Notes under the pieces: model-generated | What the model saw: the letters and a program-made list of their open reading frames with translations, nothing else | What the model was told of the DNA's origin: nothing | Database searches by the model: none | Origin: Acidaminococcus timonensis | GTDB lineage: Bacteria; Bacillota; Negativicutes; Acidaminococcales; Acidaminococcaceae | NCBI RefSeq assembly: GCF_900106585.1 | Contig: NZ_FNWH01000004.1 | Coordinates: forward strand, 124,001-188,000 | Length of the DNA: 64,000 nucleotides | Direction: 5' to 3' | In this document: positions 43,931 to 52,162 of the stretch, piece by piece | Numbering within the stretch: position 1 is the stretch's first letter | Layout: each line of letters begins with the position of its first letter | Made by a program: the position numbers and the translations under genes

Positions 43931-44087
43931 GGGCTTTTTTCTTTTATTTTATACATTTTATCGTTTTCCTTTGCATACTTCATGCAATTTCTCAAGAAAA
44001 CTGTAATGTTTTTTATACAAGATCCTGAAAATCATGTATATTTTGCATCCGAATTATTTTTGTATACAGTTCTGGAAAAAGCAAAAA
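43931..44087. other. AT-rich intergenic stretch between glcD promoter and cstA terminator
   Basis: Strikingly T-rich compared with the surroundings, with the two extra TTGTATAC-like sites. No ORF is supported. Confidence 0.5.
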
Positions 44088-44118
44088 AAGACCCGGGAGC
44101 AAAGCTCCCGGGCCTTTT
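44088..44118 (-). terminator. Terminator of cstA
   Basis: GACCCGGGAGC/GCTCCCGGGCC stem with T-runs on both sides. Confidence 0.9.
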
Positions 44119-44146
44119 TGAAGGGAAATGGATTTTTTACAAGGAA

Positions 44147-45586
44147 TCAACCTTGGACAGGTTTGTCGGCAATATCCAGTTCGCCACGGTCAACTTTCTT
44201 GGCCCGTTTCCAGAACAGGCAGAAGGCAACGATGGCGAAAATGATGCCAGCGGGGTAAGCAACGGACGTGCTCAGTTGCAGCCCTTCTTTAGCAACCAGG
44301 ATGTAGGTGCAGGATACTGCGCTCATGAAGGTTGCAGGAATGATGGCGATCCAGGCATTGCCCTTGTTAGCATACAGGTACATGGCACCGGACCACAGCA
44401 CCAGCATAGCCAGGGTCTGGTTCGTCCAGGAGAAGTATCTCCACAGGATGGTTACATCCACCTGGGTCAGGATACCGCCAACGGCGATGATGGGCACAGC
44501 CAGTTTCAGACGGGAAACCAGGGTGTGCTGATCAATCTTGAACCAGTCAACCACGGTGTACCGGGCAGAACGGAAGGCCGTATCTGCGGAGGATACAGGG
44601 CAGGCGATAACACCGACCATAGCGATGACAGTACCCAGATAGCCCATCAGGCCGGAGCAGATATCATACACAACGCCGCCGGCGCCATGGTATTTCACGA
44701 ATGCATCGGCCAGGCCGGAAGTATTTCCATAGAAGGAAACACCAGCAGCAGCCCAGATCAGAGCAATGATGCCTTCGCAGACCATAGCTCCGTAGAAGAT
44801 CTTGTGGCAGTCCCGTTCACTCTTGATGCACCGAGCCATGATAGGAGACTGGGTGGAATGGAACCCGGAAATGGCACCGCAGGCCACGGTGATGAACATG
44901 ATCGGCCAGATCGGGGTGCCTTTCGGATGCATGTTGGTCAGAGCGATTTCAGGGATATGATACCCTTCGAAAAACAGACCGCAGGCAACACCGATAGCCA
45001 TGAAGATCAGGCAGAAGCCGAAGAACGGATACAGTTTCCCGATCAGCTTATCAACCGGCAGGAATGTAGCACAGAAATAATAGAGCAGCAGGATAACCAG
45101 CCAGAAGTTGTAGCTCAGCGGGGTGATCTTGGTCAGCAGGCCGGCAGGGCCAGTGGTGAAGGCAACGCCTACCAGGATCAGCAGGACAACGGAGAAGCCA
45201 CGCATGATGTGACGCATGGTCGGCCCCAGGTATTTGCCGCACAGTTCGGAAATGGATGCCCCATCATTCCGTTCGGACAGTACGCCGGAAATGAAGTCAT
45301 GGACACCGCCTGCAAACACAGTACCGAACGTGATCCACAGGAATACGGCAGGACCCCACATAGCACCAGCCAGAGCACCGAAGATAGGACCCAGGCCGGC
45401 GATGTTCAGCAGCTGAATCAGGAAAACTCTCCAGTTTTCCATAGGTACGTAGTCAACACCATCTTCCAGACGATAGGCAGGAGTCTTTCTGTCATCGATA
45501 GGAGGACGGAAGCAGCTTTCTACGTATCCGCCATAAATGAAATAACCAGCAATTAAGATAGCAAGACACACAAAGAAGCTAATCAT
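44147..45586 (-). CDS. cstA: CstA-family transporter (pyruvate/peptide)
   Basis: 479 residues with about 13 predicted membrane spans. The CstA signature TPAYRLEDGVDYVPM sits after the first span, and ISGVLSERNDGASISELCGKYLG follows. CstA-family proteins take up pyruvate (BtsT, CstA) or peptides. At 479 residues it is the short form, shorter than the roughly 700 of E. coli CstA. It has an ordinary GC-rich composition apart from the flanks. Monocistronic, ending in a strong terminator. Confidence 0.9.
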   Translation of the reverse strand: MISFFVCLAILIAGYFIYGGYVESCFRPPIDDRKTPAYRLEDGVDYVPMENWRVFLIQLLNIAGLGPIFGALAGAMWGPAVFLWITFGTVFAGGVHDFISGVLSERNDGASISELCGKYLGPTMRHIMRGFSVVLLILVGVAFTTGPAGLLTKITPLSYNFWLVILLLYYFCATFLPVDKLIGKLYPFFGFCLIFMAIGVACGLFFEGYHIPEIALTNMHPKGTPIWPIMFITVACGAISGFHSTQSPIMARCIKSERDCHKIFYGAMVCEGIIALIWAAAGVSFYGNTSGLADAFVKYHGAGGVVYDICSGLMGYLGTVIAMVGVIACPVSSADTAFRSARYTVVDWFKIDQHTLVSRLKLAVPIIAVGGILTQVDVTILWRYFSWTNQTLAMLVLWSGAMYLYANKGNAWIAIIPATFMSAVSCTYILVAKEGLQLSTSVAYPAGIIFAIVAFCLFWKRAKKVDRGELDIADKPVQG

Positions 45587-45712
45587 TGAATAAACCCCCT
45601 TCTGCGAATCCCTTCCATTCGCAATTTTACTGTCGCGTTTATTATAATCCTTTCGTCACAAAAAATCTACAACAATTGTGGGACTTCTGTGTATATTTAC
45701 TATTATTCGTAA

Positions 45713-45748
45713 AATAAGAGAGAGGGTGTTACCACCCTCTCTCTTATT
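45713..45748 (-). terminator. Terminator of the unknown-function operon
   Basis: AATAAGAGAGAGGGTG/CACCCTCTCTCTTATT, perfect 16-bp stem with a 4-nt loop, 40 nt after the last stop codon of the operon. Confidence 0.9.
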
Positions 45749-45787
45749 GTAAACACATGTATCTTCTTATATGGACATTTTCTGTTT

Positions 45788-47026
45788 CTACTTTTTCAGG
45801 CCCCATTTGCTGTATACATGCAGTCCATCCGCTTCCGGAACCAGTCCAGTCAGTTTGACCAGATCGAACAGATTATACCCCTTCACCTTCAGCTGTGCCA
45901 CCTTGCTCTTGGCCACCACTTCCGTAAAGTCCACCGTCAGGCTCTTGTCATTGAAGGTACAGATCAGGTCGTCCCGGTTCACCACCGTCATATTGAAGAT
46001 GGCATTCACCAGGCTCATGATGATCCGGGTCCCCAGCAGCCGTACCAGCAGTTCGCCCAGTTTGTTGTCAGCAATGGCGAAATCGTGGATGCGGAACCGG
46101 GCATAGGAAGCCGTGTTGTTCAGGGCCAGTGCCTCGATTTCCACATCGGCAGTCAGGCTGCCGTATTTTTCGTGTTCCACGGTCACCTGCAGCTGGTGGT
46201 CGCCCTTGTACTGGCAGTCACGGAACTTGAATTCGCTGTCCTTCATGGCTTCGCCCAGGCCCCTGGCCAGGTCGGTGTAAGGCACCACCAGTTCACCCCG
46301 GCGCAGCTGTTCCCAGTTCTGGGCACTGATCCACCGGCTGGCAGCTTCCCGGAACGGGGCCACCAGGAGATTCAGGTCTTCCACATAGGTACCCATGTTT
46401 TCAGCCACTTCACCCAGTTTCACAGCGGCTTCATCGGCCCGGTCCTTCAGTTTGTCGAACAGAGGACGGGCCTTGTCGGCCACTTTCTTCCGTTCATCCC
46501 CCAGGGGCATGTTCTTCCGTTTGTCCTGGGTGAATTCCCGGAATCTGGCCATGCCTTCCTTCCGGGCCTGTTCATACAGGGTCCTGAACTGGCTCAGATC
46601 GTCGGGGCGGCCGGCATCCAGCCAGGCGTTGGCCGCCTTGCCCACAGCATAGGTGATGCCCACAGCCATGGGGACCTGCAGCGGCGGGAACGGAATCATG
46701 GTGAATACGGTCTGACCCACGAAGGAGGCCCCCAAAGAGCCTACCAGCCCGGCGATGGCGCCGGTTTCCAGTTCCACACCCCGCAGATCGCACAGCCGGG
46801 TGATCATGTACACTTCGTTGGCCATCAGGGCCAGGCTCCCCAGGAAGGGGGTCATGACGATCACACTGGCACGGGCTGCGCCCCAGCGGATGATCTGTTC
46901 CGATTCATGGGCGATATCCACCGTTTCCAGTTCTTCGTCCGGTGCTTCGTCCATGGGGCGGGCTTCTGCTTCCACAGCATCGTCCTCTTGTTCCATTTTA
47001 TCCCGTTTATCCATTTCTTCTGTCAT
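45788..47026 (-). CDS. DUF697-like membrane protein, unknown function
   Basis: 412 residues. An acidic N-terminus (MTEEMDKRDK, then many Glu/Asp to about 42) precedes a hydrophobic helical-hairpin region at about 50-130. This contains IPFPPLQVPMAVGITYAVGKAANAW, which resembles the DUF697 pattern (IPFADxxxLxxxQ; TyalGkaa). The remaining 280 residues are soluble, with an amphipathic Lys/Arg-rich helix and a beta-rich tail. AGGAGG is 8 nt before ATG 47026. It is 116 nt from the gene upstream, so it may be the last member of the 47-51 kb operon. Confidence 0.7.
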   Translation of the reverse strand: MTEEMDKRDKMEQEDDAVEAEARPMDEAPDEELETVDIAHESEQIIRWGAARASVIVMTPFLGSLALMANEVYMITRLCDLRGVELETGAIAGLVGSLGASFVGQTVFTMIPFPPLQVPMAVGITYAVGKAANAWLDAGRPDDLSQFRTLYEQARKEGMARFREFTQDKRKNMPLGDERKKVADKARPLFDKLKDRADEAAVKLGEVAENMGTYVEDLNLLVAPFREAASRWISAQNWEQLRRGELVVPYTDLARGLGEAMKDSEFKFRDCQYKGDHQLQVTVEHEKYGSLTADVEIEALALNNTASYARFRIHDFAIADNKLGELLVRLLGTRIIMSLVNAIFNMTVVNRDDLICTFNDKSLTVDFTEVVAKSKVAQLKVKGYNLFDLVKLTGLVPEADGLHVYSKWGLKK

Positions 47027-47142
47027 ATGAATCCCTCCTAACAGGTAGCTTGGCGAATCTCGCCTGTTTCCTACAGTATAGCATATTTGCCCCACCCCGT
47101 CAGTCACCCGGAGCAAGGTACTCCAAAAGGTTCACAATCCCA

Positions 47143-47622
47143 TCAGTCAGGGATCACGGCCACATGGCCGTCGGGATAGACCCCCCGGCAGCAGTCCGTG
47201 TACACCTCCACGAAGGCATAGCCCCCGTAGAGTGCCAGGCTGCGTCCCTTGGCAAGTCCCTCCGGAAGGGCTTCTCCCCTGTGGTAGTGCTGGAGGATGT
47301 CCTCCTTCCAGTCCAGGGTGTGTACATCATAGGTATCGTCGATATGGCATGGGGCCAGGATGCCCAGGAAGCTGCCCAGGCACTGGACTGCCGGGAATTC
47401 CTTCCGGATCCGGGCCACCACCCTGGCCGCAAATTCCGGGTCCAGCCTGGCGTCTCCGGCATCCAGTTTTCCCAGGGCGTCCATATAGGCCGGTGTCCGG
47501 TTCTGCCGCAGCAGCCGGGCGCCTTCCCCCGTCAGGGTCCCGGTCTGCTGCCGGGATCCTGTGGCGTTTGTCTGCAGGGTGCTCCCCGCCAGGGTCTGCC
47601 GTTTCTGTCTGCTCAGGAACAT
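47143..47622 (-). CDS. Small protein of the AAA+ operon, unknown function
   Basis: 159 residues. The N-terminal third is Thr/Gln/Arg-rich and probably disordered. The rest has helices (YMDALGKLDAGDARLDPEFAARVVARIRKEF, in two parts) and a compact end with GRSLALYGGYAFVEVYTDCCRGVYPDG. Two adjacent Cys near the C-terminus are notable. Its start lies 4 nt beyond the end of the AAA+ gene, so it is co-translated. No family recognised. Confidence 0.65.
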   Translation of the reverse strand: MFLSRQKRQTLAGSTLQTNATGSRQQTGTLTGEGARLLRQNRTPAYMDALGKLDAGDARLDPEFAARVVARIRKEFPAVQCLGSFLGILAPCHIDDTYDVHTLDWKEDILQHYHRGEALPEGLAKGRSLALYGGYAFVEVYTDCCRGVYPDGHVAVIPD

Positions 47623-47625
47623 GGG

Positions 47626-49248
47626 TCACTCCTCCTTTTTCCGGACCAGCACCCGCCGCACCAGATTGCCGGTGTGGGTGGGCAGTTTCTCTTCGCCGAT
47701 GGGGCGGCCGGAAGCAGGGACCGCCCGTTCTTTGCCCCAGTTCCGGATGGAATTGATTTTTTCCGGGCTGGTCTGGGAAAGCGGAACCACATTCTGGAAG
47801 GAGGACAGGATTTCCCCCCTGGTCAATTCATGCTCCGGTTCCGCCACCTTCCGATAGGCCAGCTCCCGCACGGCACTTTCCAGATCCGCACCGGTGAAGC
47901 CGTCCGTCAGGGCCACCAGCTGCCCGGCAAAATCCTCGTTGGAATGGATATCCACCTGCAGGTACCGCTGGAAGTACAGGTGCAGGATGTCCTCCCGTTC
48001 CTCTTCCGTAGGAAGGTCCACGAAGAACAGTTCGTCGAACCGGCCCCGGCGCAGCAGTTCCGAAGGCAGCATGGACACATCATTGGCCGTGGCCACCACG
48101 AACACCGCCTTGCGGCATTCCTGCAGCCAGAACAGGAACTGGCCCACCATCCGGGTGGACACACCCCCATCGTTATTGCTGCCGGCCCCGGACAGGCCCT
48201 TTTCGATTTCGTCGATCCACAGGATGCAGGGGGACACGTTCTCGGCTGTGGTCAACGCATCCCGCAGCTGCCGTTCCGACTGGCCCACATAGCTGCCCTG
48301 CACCGTGGCAAAATCCAGCCGGTAGAGAGGCAGTTCCCAGTTGGCCGCAATGGCCTTGGCAGACAGAGATTTGCCACAGCCCGGCACCCCCACCAGCAGG
48401 ATGCCCCGGGGCGGCTGCAAGTGCAGTTTCCGCATGAGCTCCTTCTTTTCCGGTTTCAGCAGCGCCTTCTTCTCATCCAGCCAGGCCTGGAGTCCCTTCA
48501 GACCGCCCACTTTCTTCATGGTGGGGTCCACCGCGATCTTTTCCAGACCGGAGATATTGGAAAACAGGCGGTTCTTGGCGTTGCGCACCTCGGCCATGTC
48601 CGCCTTGGTGACGGATCCTTTGGCCAGGAGCGCCGACAGCACGTTCTCCGCTTCGATCTTCGTAACGCCGGCCAGGGTGGCAGCGGCTTCCCGCATATCC
48701 CCCTCGTCCCACTGGATGTCCACCGCATCCCGGTTACCCTCCAGCTGGTCGTGGATCACCTGGTACATCTCTTCTTCGTCAGGCATGTCCAGGGTGACGA
48801 TGAGACCGTGACGCTGCAGGTTGTTCCACACCGGCCGGTGGCAGAGTACCACCAGGGTACTGTACTTTTCTGTGGCCAGGCTCACCAGGTCCAGCATCCG
48901 CTGGGCTTCACTGTTATCGTCGCTGATGTCCGGGATTTCCGTCAAGATCAGAGTCTGATCCCGCCGGTCTTCTTTCTGGAGCTTCGTAATGAAGAAATCC
49001 CCGGCTCCCAGGGTGGATTTGGCCCCTTCGTCCACAGTCTGTCCCGTACACAGGGCATACACCCCCTTGCTCAGGGTATGGGCGTAAAACGTATCCCTGC
49101 CCAGCCACTGCTCCTGGTCCAGTTCTTCCGCGATTTCCTTCAGCAGGGCCAGGGCCCGGGGCACCTCGATGGTCTGGAGCACGATGAAGGGGATCCGGGC
49201 GATCAGGTACCGGCGCAGCAGCTGTTTGGCTTCTTGTCTATTGCTCAT
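47626..49248 (-). CDS. AAA+ ATPase, Ycf46-like
   Basis: 540 residues. The N-terminal half is an inactive-looking P-loop-like domain (FIVLQTIEVPRAL, QTLILTEIPDIS) as in Ycf46/COG0464 proteins. The C-terminal half is an active AAA module: GVPGCGKS (287-294), WIDEIEKGL Walker B (about 344), GGVSTRMVGQFLFWLQE pore-adjacent segment, sensor ATANDV and the arginine-finger region LLRRGRFDELF. Such ATPases are soluble unfoldases or remodelling factors. The start overlaps the 152-residue gene by 11 nt. Operon neighbours include two membrane proteins, so a membrane-linked role is inferred. Confidence 0.85.
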   Translation of the reverse strand: MSNRQEAKQLLRRYLIARIPFIVLQTIEVPRALALLKEIAEELDQEQWLGRDTFYAHTLSKGVYALCTGQTVDEGAKSTLGAGDFFITKLQKEDRRDQTLILTEIPDISDDNSEAQRMLDLVSLATEKYSTLVVLCHRPVWNNLQRHGLIVTLDMPDEEEMYQVIHDQLEGNRDAVDIQWDEGDMREAAATLAGVTKIEAENVLSALLAKGSVTKADMAEVRNAKNRLFSNISGLEKIAVDPTMKKVGGLKGLQAWLDEKKALLKPEKKELMRKLHLQPPRGILLVGVPGCGKSLSAKAIAANWELPLYRLDFATVQGSYVGQSERQLRDALTTAENVSPCILWIDEIEKGLSGAGSNNDGGVSTRMVGQFLFWLQECRKAVFVVATANDVSMLPSELLRRGRFDELFFVDLPTEEEREDILHLYFQRYLQVDIHSNEDFAGQLVALTDGFTGADLESAVRELAYRKVAEPEHELTRGEILSSFQNVVPLSQTSPEKINSIRNWGKERAVPASGRPIGEEKLPTHTGNLVRRVLVRKKEE

Positions 49249-49696
49249 GGTTTGCCTCCAATCGATTCACCGGGTAGAGCTGCAGCAGATGGCGCAGCTG
49301 ACCCGTGGGATCCTGCAGCGCCGACTTTTCCAGACTCTGCTGCAGACGGTCAGCGCCCCGCTGGATTTCCCCGGGAAATTCCCTGCGCAGATTTTCCGGC
49401 AGGGCAGGCAGGGTCACGGCCTGTTTCAGGAAGGCCAGCCCCTGCTGCAGGTGCTTCAAGCCACTTTCCACCTGATCCGGGTTCTGGAAGCCTCCCTGTT
49501 CCTGGAACTGCTTGACCAGCCGGGCGTACCGCTTGTCCATGGCATCCTTCAGCCGGACCGTGAACCGTTCCAGCACCTCCTGGAAAAGCGGAAGCCTGCC
49601 GGCCTTTAGGGCGGCCACCACTTCCCCGTCCTGTTCCCCCCGGCCGAATTTCTCCAGTACCGGGATCCATTCTGCATAAATCGTCGGTGGTTTCAT
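49238..49696 (-). CDS. Helical protein of the AAA+ operon, unknown function
   Basis: 152 residues, predicted almost wholly helical (LKAGRLPLFQEVLERF, LKDAMDKRYARLVKQF, GLKHLQQGLAFLKQAV). It may be an adaptor of the AAA+ ATPase encoded next, whose start it overlaps. Its own ATG overlaps the stop of the 49-residue gene as ATGA. No family recognised. Confidence 0.68.
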   Translation of the reverse strand: MKPPTIYAEWIPVLEKFGRGEQDGEVVAALKAGRLPLFQEVLERFTVRLKDAMDKRYARLVKQFQEQGGFQNPDQVESGLKHLQQGLAFLKQAVTLPALPENLRREFPGEIQRGADRLQQSLEKSALQDPTGQLRHLLQLYPVNRLEANHEQ

Positions 49697-49842
49697 GCGT
49701 CAGCCCCCTTCCGTACAGGAGCATGGGGCGGCACCAGATCCCAGGAAGGGAAATCGTGATGCAGATCGTTTCCCTTTGTATTGGATTGTGCCGCAGCTGG
49801 TTTGCCCTGGGCAAAGGGATTCTGTTCTTTTTCAGTTTCCAT
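49693..49842 (-). CDS. 49-residue small protein of the AAA+ operon
   Basis: A short ORF, 49 codons plus TGA, starting METEKEQNPF and ending VRKGADA. It has GGGAGG 6 nt before ATG and its stop overlaps the next ATG (ATGA). It lies 11 nt after the membrane-protein gene. The tight packing, ribosome-binding site and frame make it a real gene. It is polar and probably unstructured, with NPFAQGKPAAAQ and WDLVPPHAPV. Function unknown. Confidence 0.7.
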   Translation of the reverse strand: METEKEQNPFAQGKPAAAQSNTKGNDLHHDFPSWDLVPPHAPVRKGADA

Positions 49843-49853
49843 AGGTACCTCCC

Positions 49854-51404
49854 TCAGCGATAGATCCGGCGGGGCCGGTTGAGCACAGCGTCAGATGCCA
49901 GCTGGTCCAGTTTCTCCCGCAGGGTATCTCCTTCCCTGGTGTACTGCCGGTAGTGGTCCCGAAAGTCCGCCACTTCCGCACAGGAACTGCGGATGAGTCC
50001 CTCCACCGCATCCCAGGTCTCTTTCCGTTCCTTCCGGAACTGAGCCGCCGGACCCTGTTTCCGGATATACTGCCAAAGGGCCAGCAGCAGCAAAAAGCCC
50101 ACGAACAGCCACACACCCTGCCGGCCCAAAGCCAGGAGCCGCTGGAGGGTCATGCCGATGCCCATGGTGATGCCCACAGAAAGGAGACAGCCCAGCCATT
50201 TGCCCACAGCCAGGCCCAGGAAGCCCATGAGGAAGACAATCCCCAGGCCCAAAGAATCCAGCAGCGCAGGGCCCTTCCAGAACAGCAGGCCCCCTGCCAG
50301 GGCCAGGGGGACCAGCAGCCGCAGGGCACTCCGGTGCCAGTCCACCTGCTGCTGCAACCCGGCGAGGAGCCCATCCATATCAGCCCTGGCATCGGCCACC
50401 AGCCGCTCCTCCTCCAGCCCGTCGGCAATGGAACAGGTGAAGCGATGATTCTGGCGTCGAAAGGTATAGTCGAAGTGGAAGGGTATGGTCTCCGGAACCT
50501 GCCGGGCCGTTTCCCCCTGGACCTGGTCGAAGGCCTGAAGCAGCCACTCCCGGCTGCTGGCCACCAGATATCGCTGCAGCCGTGGTGACAGCTGCCGGCT
50601 GTTGTCGTTTTCCACGGTGGTAAGCCAAAACGTGAGGAAATCGCTGTAGGTGCTCTGCCAGACAGCTCCTCCAAAGCCCAGGCACTCATCCCACAGAAAC
50701 CTTTCCAGCAGCTTTTCCCCGGTGGAAGCCGGAGCTTCGGCCAACGGTTCTCCATGGGTATGGCGCTCCACGAACTGTTCCACCGGTCGGGCGAGCAGTG
50801 CTCCCCGGAGCAGGGCCGCAGCCGTGGTACCATTCATCCCCGTCAGATACTGATACTGGTCGATTTCGGGCACCTGCACCCCGTCCCGGAACTTCCGGAA
50901 CTGCTGCCGCCAGTGTTCCCGCTGCCGGGTTTCCCCTTCTTCGTCGAAAGCCAGGGTCTTCTTCCACTCTTCCGTGGTCCTGTTCAGACGGTCCAGGCAG
51001 TCAGTGGGCAACGCCCCCTGCATCCCCAGCTCCAGCACATAGAGGAAAGTCCCAGGCACCCGGGTGGCCGCCAGCGGACGCAGACAGGCATCCAGCCACT
51101 GGCGCTGCATGGCAGGCCGCTGCTGCCAGCTCCCTGCCAGCAGAAAGAACAGGGCTGTTTTCTCCCGATCCAGGGAAAGAGCCCTGGCCAGTGCCCGCCG
51201 GGCCTCCTCCGGTTTGTCGCAAAACCAGAATACCAGAGCCGCCATGCTGTAACTCATCCAGTCTTCCGAAGCCCGGACGATCCATTCCCGAGCCCGGGCA
51301 AGCCACATTTCGTCCGGCACCAGCCCCTGGGTCAGGTTCCGCAGCACCCCGATGTAATATTTCCCCACTTTTTCACCCCGGCAGGCCGGGTTCCCCTCAC
51401 GCAT
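49854..51404 (-). CDS. Membrane protein with helical-repeat N-terminus, first gene of the AAA+ operon
   Basis: 516 residues. The first 140 are helical and TPR-like (YSMAALVFWFCDKPEEARRALARAL as two helices). A middle soluble domain follows. Four hydrophobic segments lie at about 350-440 (LLVPLALAGGLLFW, LGIVFLMGFLGLAVG, CLLSVGITMGIGMTL, VWLFVGFLLLLALWQYI), then a basic cytoplasmic tail. No family recognised. The ATG at 51404 has AGGAG only 3 nt away, and a GTG at residue 13 (VGKYY) is an alternative start. Confidence 0.72.
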   Translation of the reverse strand: MREGNPACRGEKVGKYYIGVLRNLTQGLVPDEMWLARAREWIVRASEDWMSYSMAALVFWFCDKPEEARRALARALSLDREKTALFFLLAGSWQQRPAMQRQWLDACLRPLAATRVPGTFLYVLELGMQGALPTDCLDRLNRTTEEWKKTLAFDEEGETRQREHWRQQFRKFRDGVQVPEIDQYQYLTGMNGTTAAALLRGALLARPVEQFVERHTHGEPLAEAPASTGEKLLERFLWDECLGFGGAVWQSTYSDFLTFWLTTVENDNSRQLSPRLQRYLVASSREWLLQAFDQVQGETARQVPETIPFHFDYTFRRQNHRFTCSIADGLEEERLVADARADMDGLLAGLQQQVDWHRSALRLLVPLALAGGLLFWKGPALLDSLGLGIVFLMGFLGLAVGKWLGCLLSVGITMGIGMTLQRLLALGRQGVWLFVGFLLLLALWQYIRKQGPAAQFRKERKETWDAVEGLIRSSCAEVADFRDHYRQYTREGDTLREKLDQLASDAVLNRPRRIYR

Positions 51405-51440
51405 GCACTCCTACGCTCCCTTCCCTTCGTCACTTTTTCC

Positions 51441-51469
51441 ATTGTACAACAAATGGGGGCACCACACAA
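51441..51469 (-). promoter_or_regulatory. Promoter of the AAA+ operon
   Basis: Minus strand: -35 TTGTGT (51464-51469), 17-nt spacer, -10 TACAAT (51441-51446), about 37 nt before the first start codon. Confidence 0.65.
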
Positions 51470-51521
51470 TGCGTGATACCCCTGCGTAACGGGCCTGCCG
51501 GCCCTGTATTTGTTAAAACTG

Positions 51522-51633
51522 TGTCCCCCTGAAAGGGGGAAAGGACCCGCTTGCGGGTAGGGGGTCTCACATCGGGTGTGCGACCCCTCCACCAGCCATT
51601 CGGCTGGTCCCCCTCCCCTTTCAGGGGAGGACA
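51522..51633. repeat. 112-bp palindromic repeat (MITE-like)
   Basis: Terminal inverted arms TGTCCCCCTGAAAGGGG (from 51522) and CCCCTTTCAGGGGAGGACA (to 51633) with internal hairpins ACCCGC/GCGGGT (51545-51558) and ACCAGCC/GGCTGGT (51591-51608). From memory this type of sequence is widespread between genes in gut Firmicutes. No ORF. Confidence 0.75.
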
Positions 51634-51649
51634 AATAGTAGGTTACAGC

Positions 51650-51946
51650 CTATTTCTTCAACGCCACCGCCTCGCCCTCCTTGACCTTGACGGGCACCAC
51701 CAGTTTCTGACCGGGCTGGATGGACCGCTTCAGATCCAGCCGGTTGGCTTTGGCGATCCGGTCGATGACCTCCCGCACATCTTCGCCGGGATGGGTGTAC
51801 CGGCTGGCAATACCCCACAGGCTGTCACCCCGGTTCACCACCACTTTTTCTGTATGATAACTGGTGGGCGCCGCTTCCATCTGCAGCACGCCGTAACTGG
51901 AAATCCCCATCAATGCAACCAGAAGTACCAGCAACAATTTTTTCAT
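51650..51946 (-). CDS. yneA: YneA-like LysM protein, SOS cell-division inhibitor candidate
   Basis: 98 residues. N-terminal membrane anchor or signal (MKKLLLVLLVALMGISSYG) and one LysM domain (VVVNRGDSLWGIASRYTHPG ... LDLKRSIQPGQKLVVPV). The size and layout match Bacillus YneA, which halts division during the SOS response. Two LexA boxes in the promoter strengthen this. In Bacillus yneA is divergent from lexA; here a two-component system lies on that side and lexA is not in the window. GGAGGG is 7 nt upstream of ATG 51946. Confidence 0.75.
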   Translation of the reverse strand: MKKLLLVLLVALMGISSYGVLQMEAAPTSYHTEKVVVNRGDSLWGIASRYTHPGEDVREVIDRIAKANRLDLKRSIQPGQKLVVPVKVKEGEAVALKK

Positions 51947-51965
51947 GATTTTTCCCTCCATCATT

Positions 51966-51979
51966 CGAACTTTTGTTCG
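51966..51979. promoter_or_regulatory. LexA box 1 (perfect Gram-positive SOS box)
   Basis: CGAACTTTTGTTCG matches the Bacillus LexA consensus CGAACN4GTTCG exactly. It lies just downstream of the transcription start of the LysM gene. Confidence 0.9.
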
Positions 51980-51987
51980 TTATGGAT

Positions 51988-52016
51988 ATGATATCACATT
52001 GTGTTCGCCTTTACAA
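51988..52016 (-). promoter_or_regulatory. Promoter of the yneA-like gene
   Basis: Minus strand: -35 TTGTAA (52011-52016), 17-nt spacer holding a CGAAC half site, -10 TATCAT (51988-51993). Start near 51981. Confidence 0.75.
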
Positions 52017-52025
52017 GAAGTTTTG

Positions 52026-52039
52026 CGAAATTTTGTTCG
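52026..52039. promoter_or_regulatory. LexA box 2 (one mismatch)
   Basis: CGAAATTTTGTTCG, one mismatch to the consensus, 60 bp from box 1 and upstream of the -35. The pair brackets the promoter. Confidence 0.75.
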
Positions 52040-52162
52040 TTATCTTTGGCAGATTGCTATAACCGTTCTCTCCCTATCCGAAAGATTGAATGTAGAGTAT
52101 AATAAAAGGTAATATAACTTTGCCTTTTATCCCATTGGCTCTGTCAAAGGAGGATTTTTTGT

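Noticed and set aside
46942-49515. 857-residue plus-strand ORF
   Set aside because: Antisense to the AAA+ operon; composition typical of a shadow frame.
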